Source: SZAS-103 sp038216155
GTDB lineage: Bacteria; Pseudomonadota; Gammaproteobacteria; Xanthomonadales; Xanthomonadaceae
Direction of reading: 5' to 3'
NCBI GenBank assembly: GCA_038216155.1
Contig: JBBQQH010000083.1
Coordinates: 1-8,387, forward strand
Length of the DNA stretch: 8,387 bases
A program made the position numbers and the translations under genes. The notes under the pieces are model-generated. The model was not told where the DNA came from. It saw only the letters and a list, made by a program, of their open reading frames with translations, and searched no databases. Shown here one piece after another: positions 1 to 5,656 of this stretch (within the stretch, counting starts at the first letter, position 1; each line of letters begins with the position of its first letter).

Positions 1-542
1 TTCTTGCCGCGGCTCCATACCGAACCCCACGCCCACGCGATCGGCGCGACGATGAGCGCCAGCATTCCTTTCGGCGTCGCGCTCAGCGCACTGCCGGCGT
101 TGAGCCAGAGGATGCCGACGAACCCGATTGCAAGCCCGATCCATTCGCCGCGACTAGGATGCCGTCCGCGCAGCAGGCCGAATAACGCCGCCCACAACGG
201 CATCGATGCGACCGCAATCGCCGCCAGACCGGAGGAAACTTCCTGCTCGGCGAAGGTCACCATGCCGTTCGACAGCAGCACCATCCAGATGCTGAGCACC
301 GCCAGCGTCTTCCATTGCGCGCGGCTCGGTGCGGATTCGCCGCGCCGGCGCAGCACCGCATACATCAGCGCGCCGGCGACGAACATCCGCAGCGCGCCCA
401 TCAGGAACGGTGGAAACCCCTGCAGGCCGACGCGGATCGCGAGGTAGGTCGAACCCCACAGCACATACACCGAGGCCAGCGCGATGGCGATCGCGACTGC
501 ATTCGGCATATTTCTTTCGGCGACCAGCGGAACGCTGTTCAT
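1..542 (-). CDS. EamA/DMT-superfamily transporter, C-terminus cut by window edge
   Basis: Inner-membrane drug/metabolite transporter of the EamA (RhaT/YedA) type, probably an exporter of amino acids or other small metabolites. 180 residues are visible and the 3' end lies outside the window, so this is roughly the first half of a ~300-residue, 10-helix protein. The translation begins MNSVPLVAERNMPNAVAI and runs into hydrophobic segments. It carries the family-typical VLWGSTYLAIRVG stretch in the first helix (about residues 26-38), FMGALRM-like helix 2, and the SxGLAAIAVASMPLWAALFG segment around residues 104-122. The ATG at 542 is preceded by GGGAG at a good distance (7 nt). An ATG four bases further upstream is in a different frame and gives a non-membrane, Arg-rich product, so I reject it. 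It is divergent from an Lrp/AsnC-family gene, which suggests that gene is its local regulator. The substrate cannot be read from sequence. Confidence 0.9.
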   Translation of the reverse strand, partial: MNSVPLVAERNMPNAVAIAIALASVYVLWGSTYLAIRVGLQGFPPFLMGALRMFVAGALMYAVLRRRGESAPSRAQWKTLAVLSIWMVLLSNGMVTFAEQEVSSGLAAIAVASMPLWAALFGLLRGRHPSRGEWIGLAIGFVGILWLNAGSALSATPKGMLALIVAPIAWAWGSVWSRGK

Positions 543-617
543 GCATGGACTCCCGGTTCCCGCCGACTTGCCATCCAAGGCCATGTCGACGGCGACCAGC
601 CTAGCGAAGCGGCAAGC

Positions 618-1151
618 ATGGCGATTGAAAAATCATGCGGTTTGGCGCAAAAATATTGCGTGCCGCATCCTCTCGTACTTGACGAACTCGACCACCGGCT
701 GCTGGACCAGCTGCAGCGCGACGCGTCGGCCACGCTGACGGAACTGGGCGATGCGGTGGGCCTATCGGCGAGCGCGGTGCAGAGGCGCGTCACCCGTTAC
801 CGCAAATCCGGCCTGATGCGCCAGGTCGCCATCCTGGACGTCGGACTGCTGCCCGCCGCCACCCTGGCTGCGGTCTCGATCACCATGGAGCGCGATACGT
901 TTCGCCTGCACTCGGCGTTCCGCGCCCGCATGCGCGCCGCGCCCGAGGTGCAGCAATGCTATGCATTGGCCGGCCAGTGGGACTATCTGGTGATCCTGGT
1001 TGCACGCAGCGTTGCGCACTACCGCGAAGTCGCCGAGCGGCTGTTCGTCGACGAAGGCAACGTCAAGCGCTACGAGACGCGACTGGTATTCGACACCATC
1101 AAGCACAGCCTGAATCTGCCGACGCGGCCGGCGGCCGGTCGCCGGAAATAA
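618..1151 (+). CDS. Lrp/AsnC-family transcriptional regulator
   Basis: DNA-binding regulator of the feast/famine (Lrp/AsnC) family, usually an amino-acid-responsive dimer or octamer. The 177-residue reading has an N-terminal winged helix-turn-helix (about residues 21-70; LDELDHRLLDQLQRDASATL, then GLSASAVQRRVTRYRKSGL). A RAM ligand/oligomerisation domain follows (about 78-165), with the typical PEVQQCYALAGQWDYLVILV strand-turn and a closing VKRYETRLVFDTIKHSLNLP. Most family members begin close to the LDELD motif, so the first ~14 residues look like an extension. A GTG at 660 is an alternative in-frame start giving 163 residues. The ATG at 618 has only a weak purine-rich leader, and neither start has a good ribosome-binding site. 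Divergent from the EamA exporter, which is its likely target; convergent with the Ada-like gene. Confidence 0.9.
   Translation: MAIEKSCGLAQKYCVPHPLVLDELDHRLLDQLQRDASATLTELGDAVGLSASAVQRRVTRYRKSGLMRQVAILDVGLLPAATLAAVSITMERDTFRLHSAFRARMRAAPEVQQCYALAGQWDYLVILVARSVAHYREVAERLFVDEGNVKRYETRLVFDTIKHSLNLPTRPAAGRRK
635..668. promoter_or_regulatory. Candidate Lrp-type operator dyad between divergent genes
   Basis: A 15-bp dyad, CGCAA-AAATA-TTGCG at 646-660, is nested in a wider inverted pair, ATGCGG at 635-640 and CCGCAT at 663-668. The size (15 bp), the A/T-only centre and the place near the divergent exporter/regulator start sites resemble Lrp/AsnC-family binding sites. If the regulator starts at the ATG at 618 the dyad lies inside its first codons. 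If it starts at the GTG at 660 the dyad sits immediately upstream. No clear sigma-70 promoter could be assigned to either gene. The outer arms are not centred exactly on the inner dyad, so this could also be a chance hairpin. Confidence 0.35.
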
Positions 1152-1154
1152 TCT

Positions 1155-1266
1155 CCACTCCTCCTCTTGCGCAAGCAGGAACAGGCTGGGAGAGAGTGGT
1201 GGTTTTAAAATACGTCGCGCAGACCGCACCCTTCCCCAACCCTCCCCTGCTGCGCAAGGGAGGGAG
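1155..1266. repeat. MITE-like imperfect palindrome between convergent genes
   Basis: Two related arms face each other. The left arm (1161-1196) contains CTTGCGCAAGCAGG followed by GGCTGGGAGAG. The right arm (1231-1266), read on the other strand, contains CCTTGCGCAGCAGGGGAGGG followed by TTGGGGAAG. A second short inverted pair, CCACTC at 1155-1160 and GAGTGG at 1194-1199, lies within the left side, and CTTGCGCAAG at 1166-1175 is a perfect palindrome. The centre (about 1197-1230) is AT-containing, with TTTTAAAA at 1203-1210. This looks like a small dispersed palindromic element of the kind rich in CTCCC/GGGAG found between genes in this bacterial group. Sitting between two convergent stop codons, it may also serve as a bidirectional terminator. 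Only one copy is in the window, so mobility is inferred. Confidence 0.55.
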
Positions 1267-1272
1267 CCAAAA

Positions 1273-2133
1273 TCATGCCGCTTTCTCGCGCTGCAAGATC
1301 TGCTGCTTGAGCGGCAACCCCCACCGATAGCCGCCGGTCGAACCGTCGCCGCGCACGACGCGATGGCAGGGCACCACGATCGCGACGCGGTTGTGCGCAC
1401 AGGCGCTGGCAACTGCGCGCGCCGCACGCGCTTCGCCGAGTTGCATCGCGACCTGACTATAGCTTCGGGTTTCGCCGCGTGGAATTTTCATCAGCACGTC
1501 CCACACCCGCCGCTGGAACGCGGTACCGATCAGGTCAACCGGTACCTGCGCCTGCTTGCCTGCGAGCGCGTCGGCGACGGCGCGCAGGCGCGGCGCGAGG
1601 AACTCGTCGCGGCCGGCATCGACCCGTTCGAGCGCGGCGCGCGGGAATTCGCTGCGCAATGTCGTTTCCAGCACGGCCGCATCGCTTCCAAGTTCGATCA
1701 TGCAGATGCCGCGCGCGGTAGCAGCCACCAGCGCGGCGCCGAGCGCGGTGTCGATCAGGCTCCAGCGGATCTGTTCACCCGCGCCGCCCGCGCGGTACCT
1801 GGCCGGGGTCATGCCGATGCGTGCCGCGCCATGCTCGTAGACGCGACTGGGCGAGCCGTAACCGGCCTCGTACAGCGCGCCGCTGACGTCGTCGCCTGCG
1901 CGCAGCGATTGCTTGAGCGCGCGCAATCGGCGCTGCGCGGAATACTCGGCAGGACTGAGCCCGAACGCGGCACGGAAACGCCGCTGCAGGTGCGACGCAC
2001 TCAGGCCAACAGCGACGGCGAGTTCCGCCAGCGTGTGTTCGCTCTCATCGAGCAGATTGCGCGTGCGTTGCAGGCGCGAATCGATGGCGCCTGCGCGCTC
2101 AGTGGATCGGGAAACTGCGGTCTTGTTCGGCAT
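1273..2133 (-). CDS. Ada-like O6-methylguanine-DNA methyltransferase with AraC-type domain
   Basis: DNA-repair protein that transfers the methyl group of O6-methylguanine onto its own cysteine (suicide enzyme). The 286 residues comprise an AraC-type helix-turn-helix region (about 20-115; TLAELAVAVGLSASHLQRRF, then MTPARYR), the RNase-H-like methyltransferase N-domain (about 120-200; IRWSLIDTALGAALVAAT), and the C-terminal DNA-binding catalytic domain. The last has the RAVASACAHN helix and hinge Asn and the active-site PCHRVV motif with Cys256. E. coli Ada (354 residues) carries a further N-terminal zinc domain with the phosphotriester-accepting cysteine. Here an in-frame TAA only 12 bases upstream of the ATG rules that domain out. 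It therefore resembles the AraC-plus-Ogt architecture, and the gene symbol is left open. The Shine-Dalgarno is weak. It converges with the Lrp-family gene; no promoter was recognised in the 215-bp upstream gap. Confidence 0.92.
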   Translation of the reverse strand: MPNKTAVSRSTERAGAIDSRLQRTRNLLDESEHTLAELAVAVGLSASHLQRRFRAAFGLSPAEYSAQRRLRALKQSLRAGDDVSGALYEAGYGSPSRVYEHGAARIGMTPARYRAGGAGEQIRWSLIDTALGAALVAATARGICMIELGSDAAVLETTLRSEFPRAALERVDAGRDEFLAPRLRAVADALAGKQAQVPVDLIGTAFQRRVWDVLMKIPRGETRSYSQVAMQLGEARAARAVASACAHNRVAIVVPCHRVVRGDGSTGGYRWGLPLKQQILQREKAA

Positions 2134-2348
2134 GTGGGCAGATTAGCGACGAAACAATGGCGTCGCTATCCGAATCGTGCGCATTGCATGGGGCCAAAGA
2201 GCGAGCGCCAATCCAATCAGCCGGTTGCGACAATTGCCATCGTCTTGAATAGCCATTTCAGCCGGTCGCGAACGGCGGCTTTGCCACAGTTCGATGGAGC
2301 CGTCGGGCGATCACTTTCAGGGAGAGACCATCCACTGCTTGTCGCCAA

Positions 2349-2927
2349 TCAAAGCAATGCCGGTACCAATGCTTTGGTGCGCGCTTGGTACGCCCGATAG
2401 GGCTCTCCGAAACGCTCCGCGAGCCAGGTCTCCTCGAGACGGAGCTTGCGCCAGAACGATGCCATCACAATGGCGACGGCAAGTAGACCGCGCCAATCAC
2501 CGACCATCACCGCGTTGCCGAGGAACAGCAGAAGAAAGCCTGTGTAGATGGGATGCCGAACCGAACGGTAGGGTCCGTGGGTGATGAGCTCATGGCTTTG
2601 TTTGAGCTGCACCGTCGCGCTCCAATTGCGCCCAAGCAATACTCGCGAGTAGATAGCCAGTCCAGCGCCAAGCATGGCGATTGCGAGTCCCAAGCTATAG
2701 ACGAGCGTGGTGTGCGGTATGAATTGCTCACGCAGAATGGAATGGCCAAACCACGGCCCGGGCCCGAGAAGCAACGCCGAGACGAGCAGCGGAAGCCAAT
2801 ACGCCAACAGACGTATAAGGGCGGATTCTTGGCGCTCCGCACCCTTTGCTGAGCGTGCAGCCCAGAGCCAGTAACCAAGGACTGCGAGCCAAGTAATGCG
2901 AAGCGCGTGTTCAAAAAACGGTGGCAT
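2349..2927 (-). CDS. Membrane methyltransferase, isoprenylcysteine/phospholipid methyltransferase family
   Basis: 192-residue integral membrane protein resembling the ICMT/PEMT-type S-adenosylmethionine-dependent methyltransferases. About five hydrophobic segments can be seen (roughly residues 8-24, 38-55, 74-93, 127-143, 145-159). The family signature follows the third: LGRNWS (98-103), then HGPYRSVRHPIYTGF (117-131) with the RHP triplet. The C-terminal EE pair (165-166) and FGEPYRAY (173-180) complete the SAM-binding part. Bacterial members are poorly characterised; proposed substrates include lipids, small amines and carboxyl groups, and none can be assigned here. The ATG at 2927 has an AGGA-type site a few bases upstream. 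The gene lies downstream of, and in the same direction as, the arsenic operon but is separated by about 360 bases with no intact gene, so co-transcription is uncertain. By eye its base composition is less GC-rich than the flanking genes, which could indicate transfer. Confidence 0.82.
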   Translation of the reverse strand: MPPFFEHALRITWLAVLGYWLWAARSAKGAERQESALIRLLAYWLPLLVSALLLGPGPWFGHSILREQFIPHTTLVYSLGLAIAMLGAGLAIYSRVLLGRNWSATVQLKQSHELITHGPYRSVRHPIYTGFLLLFLGNAVMVGDWRGLLAVAIVMASFWRKLRLEETWLAERFGEPYRAYQARTKALVPALL

Positions 2928-3289
2928 GAATGTTCCTATGTGCCGCCTAACTTTCGCGGCGGCGGTTCATGGCGGGTGCCGATCAGGAGAACGATGTTTG
3001 CCTGATAGCTCATGGGATGCACCCGCCAAGTGATTGATGGTGGGTTTCGAGGGACGAGTGGGGGATGGCAGGGGCGAATGCGCACGGGAAAGTGGTCCGG
3101 TCACGACCCATTGCTGTCGGTTGCGAGTGTCTGCTTTCGGGTGGCTGGTGAGCGAACCTGCACTCCGATATGCAGGCGCAGAGCGGTCGGCGGCGGCGTC
3201 AGGACATGGGGTTCGGCAAGCCCGTCGCAACCGACGGCAAGCGACAGCGCGTTGCCTATGAATTCGGCCAACAACTTGAGCGAAAGCGG
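2928..3289. other. Gene-poor segment, probable rearrangement scar
   Basis: About 360 bases lie between the membrane methyltransferase and arsC, and I see no intact gene here. Short frames on both strands (for example plus 3012-3446 and minus 2967-3230) have no family resemblance and an Arg/Ser/Pro-rich composition typical of non-coding GC-rich DNA. The segment holds a nested stem-loop (2970-3028), a compact hairpin CCGTCG-CAAC-CGACGG (3222-3237) without a T-run, and the aquaporin-like stub at its right end. No transposase, tRNA or direct-repeat boundary could be seen. Confidence 0.6.
2970..3028. repeat. Nested stem-loop upstream of the membrane methyltransferase
   Basis: The outer arms TGGCGGGTGC (2970-2979) and GCACCCGCCA (3019-3028) are perfectly complementary over 10 bp. 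Inside them, ATCAGG (2982-2987) pairs with CCTGAT (3001-3006), and AAC (2990-2992) pairs with GTT (2996-2998) around a GAT loop. The right side has a 12-base bulge (3007-3018). On the minus strand the structure ends about 43 bases before the methyltransferase start, so in RNA it could be a leader structure or the 3' end hairpin of the arsenic transcript. No U-run follows on either strand, so it is not a canonical intrinsic terminator. Confidence 0.5.
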
Positions 3290-3292
3290 CAT
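3101..3292 (-). pseudogene. Aquaporin/MIP-family N-terminal stub coupled to arsC
   Basis: A 63-codon frame begins with an ATG that overlaps the arsC stop codon as TGATG, the usual arrangement for translationally coupled operon genes. Its first residues, MPLSLKLLAEFIGNALSLAVG, resemble the start of the first membrane helix of aquaporins (family pattern L-x-AEFIGT-x-x-L-L). Aquaporins such as AqpS are known partners of ArsC in bacterial arsenic operons, where they let arsenite out. After about residue 21 the resemblance stops: the remaining ~42 residues are Pro/Thr/Arg-rich and not hydrophobic, where a full protein would have ~230 residues and six helices with NPA motifs. The likely reading is a gene truncated by deletion or rearrangement near 3230-3240. 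The match is short, so a chance resemblance or an unrelated small ORF is possible. Confidence 0.45.
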
Positions 3293-3675
3293 CACAGGGC
3301 CGCCAGCAGTGCTTGCACGCGAGCGGCGATCGTGTCGCGAACCTGACGATACCCGTCGTCGTCCATGTGCTTGGGGTCGGGCAGCGCCCAATCCTCGCGA
3401 AGTCGCGCCGGCACCCACGGGCAACTGTCGCCGCAGCCCATCGTGATCACCGCGTCGAACGCGCCGTCGATGTCATCGAGGGACTTGGAGTCGTGGGTGG
3501 TCAGGTCATAGCCTACTTCCTGCATGAACCGGACGGCCTTCGGGTTGATTACACCCGATGGCTTTGAACCGGCGCTCAATGCCTCGACGCGATCACCGCC
3601 GTGCATGCGGGCAAACGCTTCGGCCATCTGGCTGCGGTTGGCGTTTTCGACACAGACGAACAGGACACGTTTCAT
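3292..3675 (-). CDS. arsC: Arsenate reductase, low-molecular-weight phosphatase type
   Basis: Cytoplasmic reductase converting arsenate to arsenite. The 127 residues have the low-molecular-weight tyrosine-phosphatase fold: P-loop CVENANRS with Cys8 and Arg14 at the N-terminus, SAGSKP (34-39), two further cysteines in MGCGDSCP (Cys81, Cys85), and the DPKHM loop with the general-acid Asp100. Three redox cysteines indicate the enzyme family regenerated by a disulfide cascade (thioredoxin- or glutaredoxin/mycothiol-linked), not the glutaredoxin-linked E. coli ArsC fold. The spacing of the second and third Cys (CGDSC) is shorter than in the S. aureus pI258 enzyme. Length is typical. The ATG at 3675 has no obvious Shine-Dalgarno. 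It lies 138 nt downstream of arsS with a small Cys-rich frame in the gap, and its stop overlaps the start of an aquaporin-like stub. Confidence 0.95.
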   Translation of the reverse strand: MKRVLFVCVENANRSQMAEAFARMHGGDRVEALSAGSKPSGVINPKAVRFMQEVGYDLTTHDSKSLDDIDGAFDAVITMGCGDSCPWVPARLREDWALPDPKHMDDDGYRQVRDTIAARVQALLAAL

Positions 3676-3685
3676 GGGCGGGGCA

Positions 3686-3793
3686 TCAGCAGCAGTTGGA
3701 CTGCAGCGCGCAACACGGCGCTCCCTTGTCTACCCGCGCGCACGTCCGGTGCGCACGCCGCACCATCCGTCGCTCACGCCGCTTCGCCGACAT
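3686..3793 (-). CDS. Possible 35-residue Cys-rich small ORF between arsS and arsC
   Basis: A short frame begins at an ATG at 3793, 20 bases after the arsS stop, and ends 10 bases before the arsC start. The product is basic (nine Arg) in its first half and ends with CCALQSNCC, giving five cysteines in 35 residues, including two vicinal pairs. It fills most of the only sizeable gap in the arsenic operon. Cys pairs of this kind bind trivalent arsenic in ArsR, ArsM and ArsD, so a carrier or binding peptide is conceivable, but I recognise no family. The ribosome-binding site is poor (AAGG about 12 bases upstream), and an inner ATG at 3766 would give 26 residues. It may equally be the tail of a lost gene or non-coding DNA. 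Confidence 0.3.
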   Translation of the reverse strand: MSAKRRERRMVRRAHRTCARVDKGAPCCALQSNCC

Positions 3794-3813
3794 GATGTAC
3801 GTGGCGACCTTGA

Positions 3814-4815
3814 TCACGCAAATTCGAGTGGAGTGAGGGTCGAATGTGCGTCGACCTTGTCTGCCAGCGCTCCGCCGCAGCTCGATCCCTGACCGGCCGT
3901 GCAGCCATAACAATGTCCCGCCACAGCGATCCGTCGGGGCACGTTGCCGTCCAGCAAATCCCGCAGGTGCGTCTTCACGTCGCGGCCGCCGAGGTTGAGC
4001 TTGAGCATCTGGTTGAAATCGCAGTCGAACAGATAACCGCGATAGTCCACGCTGAGCAGGCTTCGGCACATCACGGTTGCCAGATTTTCGTCGCGATGTG
4101 CAGATCGCAACGTTGCCATGTAGCCGTCGAACTTGCCCTTGGAGACCAGCCAGGATCCATAGCGTTGGATCGGCATGTTGGCAATGGCGAACAGGTGATT
4201 GAAGACGATACCGAATCGCTCGCCCAGCAGATGCTTGTAGTCGGCTTCGAGGGCATCCTGGTTCGGTGGAAGGAAAGCACCATTCGGGTTGTAGACCAGG
4301 TTGAGCACGAGTCCCGAGTTGGGCCTACCGTAGCCCAGTGCATTGAGCTTGCGCAACGCCCGGATCGAGCTGTCGAAGACGCCCTGGCCGCGCTGCTCGT
4401 CGACGTTGGCCTCGCTGTAGCAAGGCAGGGACGCGATGGCCTCGACCGCGTGGCCGGCAAGAAAATCGGCCACCCATTCGTAGCCCGGCTCCTCGATGAT
4501 GGTCGGGTTCAACCGATCCATCACATGCAATCCGCGGGCACGAGCTTGACCGACCAACCAGCGGAAATCCGGATTCATTTCCGGGGTGCCGCCGGTCAGA
4601 TCGAGGGTTTTCGCGCCCAGCCGCTCGGCCACCAGGAGCGCCAGTTGCATCGTGTCGCGGTCCATCAATTCCTTGCGTCGTGGCCCGGCATTGACATGGC
4701 AATGGATGCAACTGAGGTTGCACAGGTAGCCGAGGTTGAGTTGCAGCGTGTCCACCCGCTCGCGGCGGAGCTCTGGAAAGGCGCTGACTTTCAGCAGTGG
4801 CAAGGTGTCATGCAT
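3814..4815 (-). CDS. arsS: Arsenosugar biosynthesis radical SAM protein ArsS
   Basis: Radical SAM enzyme (TIGR04167-like, Radical_SAM plus DUF3641 Cys-rich domain) that is known in cyanobacteria to join a 5'-deoxyadenosyl unit to dimethylarsenic, the committing step to arsenosugars. The 333 residues contain the [4Fe-4S] motif CNLSCIHC (Cys32, Cys36, Cys39) after LNLGYL, and the SAM-binding LTGGTPEMNP. The C-terminal Cys-rich part has Cys250, Cys265, and GHCYGCTAGQGSSCGG (Cys302, Cys305, Cys313). In some relatives one of these late cysteines is selenocysteine; here the SSC codon is TGC, so this is the all-cysteine form. The start at 4815 is chosen because GGAGA lies 7 bases upstream and homologues begin near here; a longer reading to 4869 has an Arg/Cys-rich, unlikely extension. 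It overlaps the upstream desaturase-like gene by 8 nt, indicating coupled translation. Confidence 0.95.
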   Translation of the reverse strand: MHDTLPLLKVSAFPELRRERVDTLQLNLGYLCNLSCIHCHVNAGPRRKELMDRDTMQLALLVAERLGAKTLDLTGGTPEMNPDFRWLVGQARARGLHVMDRLNPTIIEEPGYEWVADFLAGHAVEAIASLPCYSEANVDEQRGQGVFDSSIRALRKLNALGYGRPNSGLVLNLVYNPNGAFLPPNQDALEADYKHLLGERFGIVFNHLFAIANMPIQRYGSWLVSKGKFDGYMATLRSAHRDENLATVMCRSLLSVDYRGYLFDCDFNQMLKLNLGGRDVKTHLRDLLDGNVPRRIAVAGHCYGCTAGQGSSCGGALADKVDAHSTLTPLEFA

Positions 4816-5656
4816 CGTGATTCTCCAAAATGTGCGGGGTTGCAAGCAGCGGCAGCGCGAGCGCGGCAATCAACGTTTGCTGCTTGGATTCGCGGAAGAG
4901 CGGCAAGCCGATGCGCATTGCGCAATGGCCGTCGCGTGGTTGTGCGATGCAGGTACCGAAGAACCGGTCCCATAGCGACAGCCAGTTGCCGTAGTTGGAA
5001 TTGGTTTCTTCAAAGTGGATGGAGTGATGGACGCGGTGCCAATCGGGGGTGACGATCAGCCAGCGCAGCACCGTATCGAGCCGAGTTGGCAGCGCCACGT
5101 CGGCATGGGTGAACAGCGACATGCAGAGCAAGATCAGCTCGTAGGTCAGCACAGCAATCGGTGCAACTCCCAATGCGAGAATTACACCCAATTTGAACAG
5201 CGTCGAGAGCAGAATTTCGAACGGATGAAAGCGCAGGCCGAGGGTGGTATCGAAGCCGGCATCAGTATGGTGAACGAGATGCACGCGCCAAAGCACTGCC
5301 GAGGCATGGAACGCGCGGTGTTGCCAGTAGATCGCAAAATCCAGCGCGACCACGGCCAAGCCCAAGGCCAGCGCTGGCGACCATGCCAGACGATGCAACA
5401 ACCCCCAAGCGTGGGCTTGCGCCGACACCGCGACTGCGATGAGGCTGACTGAAATCAACACACGCGTTGCGAGCGTCGACGTGGCGATGATTCCCAGATT
5501 GACCCGCCAGCGCGCCACGCTCGCATCGCCGCGCATGGGAGAAAGCCGCTGCGCCACGACCAGACACACCAGCAACGCTGCCGAGACAGCGAGCTTGAGT
5601 GCACCTGCATGGTCGAGGAGGAACGCGATCATGCCTGTATCGCCATCGCTGTGCAT
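4808..5656 (-). CDS. Sterol desaturase/fatty-acid hydroxylase-family membrane protein
   Basis: Membrane-bound non-haem di-iron oxygenase of the fatty acid hydroxylase superfamily (PF04116-like), which hydroxylates or desaturates lipids and similar substrates using O2. In the 282-residue reading, hydrophobic helices occupy about 18-36, 54-79, 94-112 and 152-182. All three histidine clusters are present: HRAFH (113-117), HLVHH (126-130) and HRVHH (207-211), plus His144 and His184, so the iron site looks complete. The ATG at 5656 has a strong GGAGG four bases upstream. An inner ATG at 5632 overlaps the previous stop as ATGA and would give 274 residues; which is used is open. It overlaps the transferase gene upstream and arsS downstream, so it is firmly embedded in the arsenosugar operon. 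The substrate is unknown; an arsenosugar or arsenolipid intermediate is inferred from context only. Confidence 0.88.
   Translation of the reverse strand: MHSDGDTGMIAFLLDHAGALKLAVSAALLVCLVVAQRLSPMRGDASVARWRVNLGIIATSTLATRVLISVSLIAVAVSAQAHAWGLLHRLAWSPALALGLAVVALDFAIYWQHRAFHASAVLWRVHLVHHTDAGFDTTLGLRFHPFEILLSTLFKLGVILALGVAPIAVLTYELILLCMSLFTHADVALPTRLDTVLRWLIVTPDWHRVHHSIHFEETNSNYGNWLSLWDRFFGTCIAQPRDGHCAMRIGLPLFRESKQQTLIAALALPLLATPHILENHDA

Noticed and set aside
625..656. TTGAAA at 625 with an AT-rich -10-like stretch near 651 as the promoter of the Lrp-family gene
   Set aside because: Spacing is too long and transcription would begin after all usable start codons of the gene.
1363..2400. Plus-strand open frame (345 codons) opposite the Ada-like gene
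   Set aside because: Composition is Arg/Ala-rich without family features, and the minus strand encodes a clear methyltransferase.
2945..2951. GCCTAAC/GTTAGGC, an integron-type core site just upstream of the membrane methyltransferase, suggesting a gene cassette
   Set aside because: Only the 7-base core matches. No partner core at the right distance, no attC-like L boxes and no second attC after the gene could be found.
3222..3237. Hairpin CCGTCG-CAAC-CGACGG as terminator of the ars operon
   Set aside because: No T-run on either strand after the stem, so it does not meet the intrinsic terminator pattern.
3686..3688. TGA of the Cys-rich small frame, or of arsS, as a selenocysteine codon
   Set aside because: Read-through of the small frame runs into the arsC start region with no conserved continuation, and the ArsS cysteine positions are all encoded by ordinary TGC/TGT codons.
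3844..5052. Long plus-strand open frame (402 codons) antisense to arsS and the hydroxylase gene
   Set aside because: No recognisable domain, and it lies opposite two genes with complete catalytic motifs; long antisense frames are expected in GC-rich DNA.
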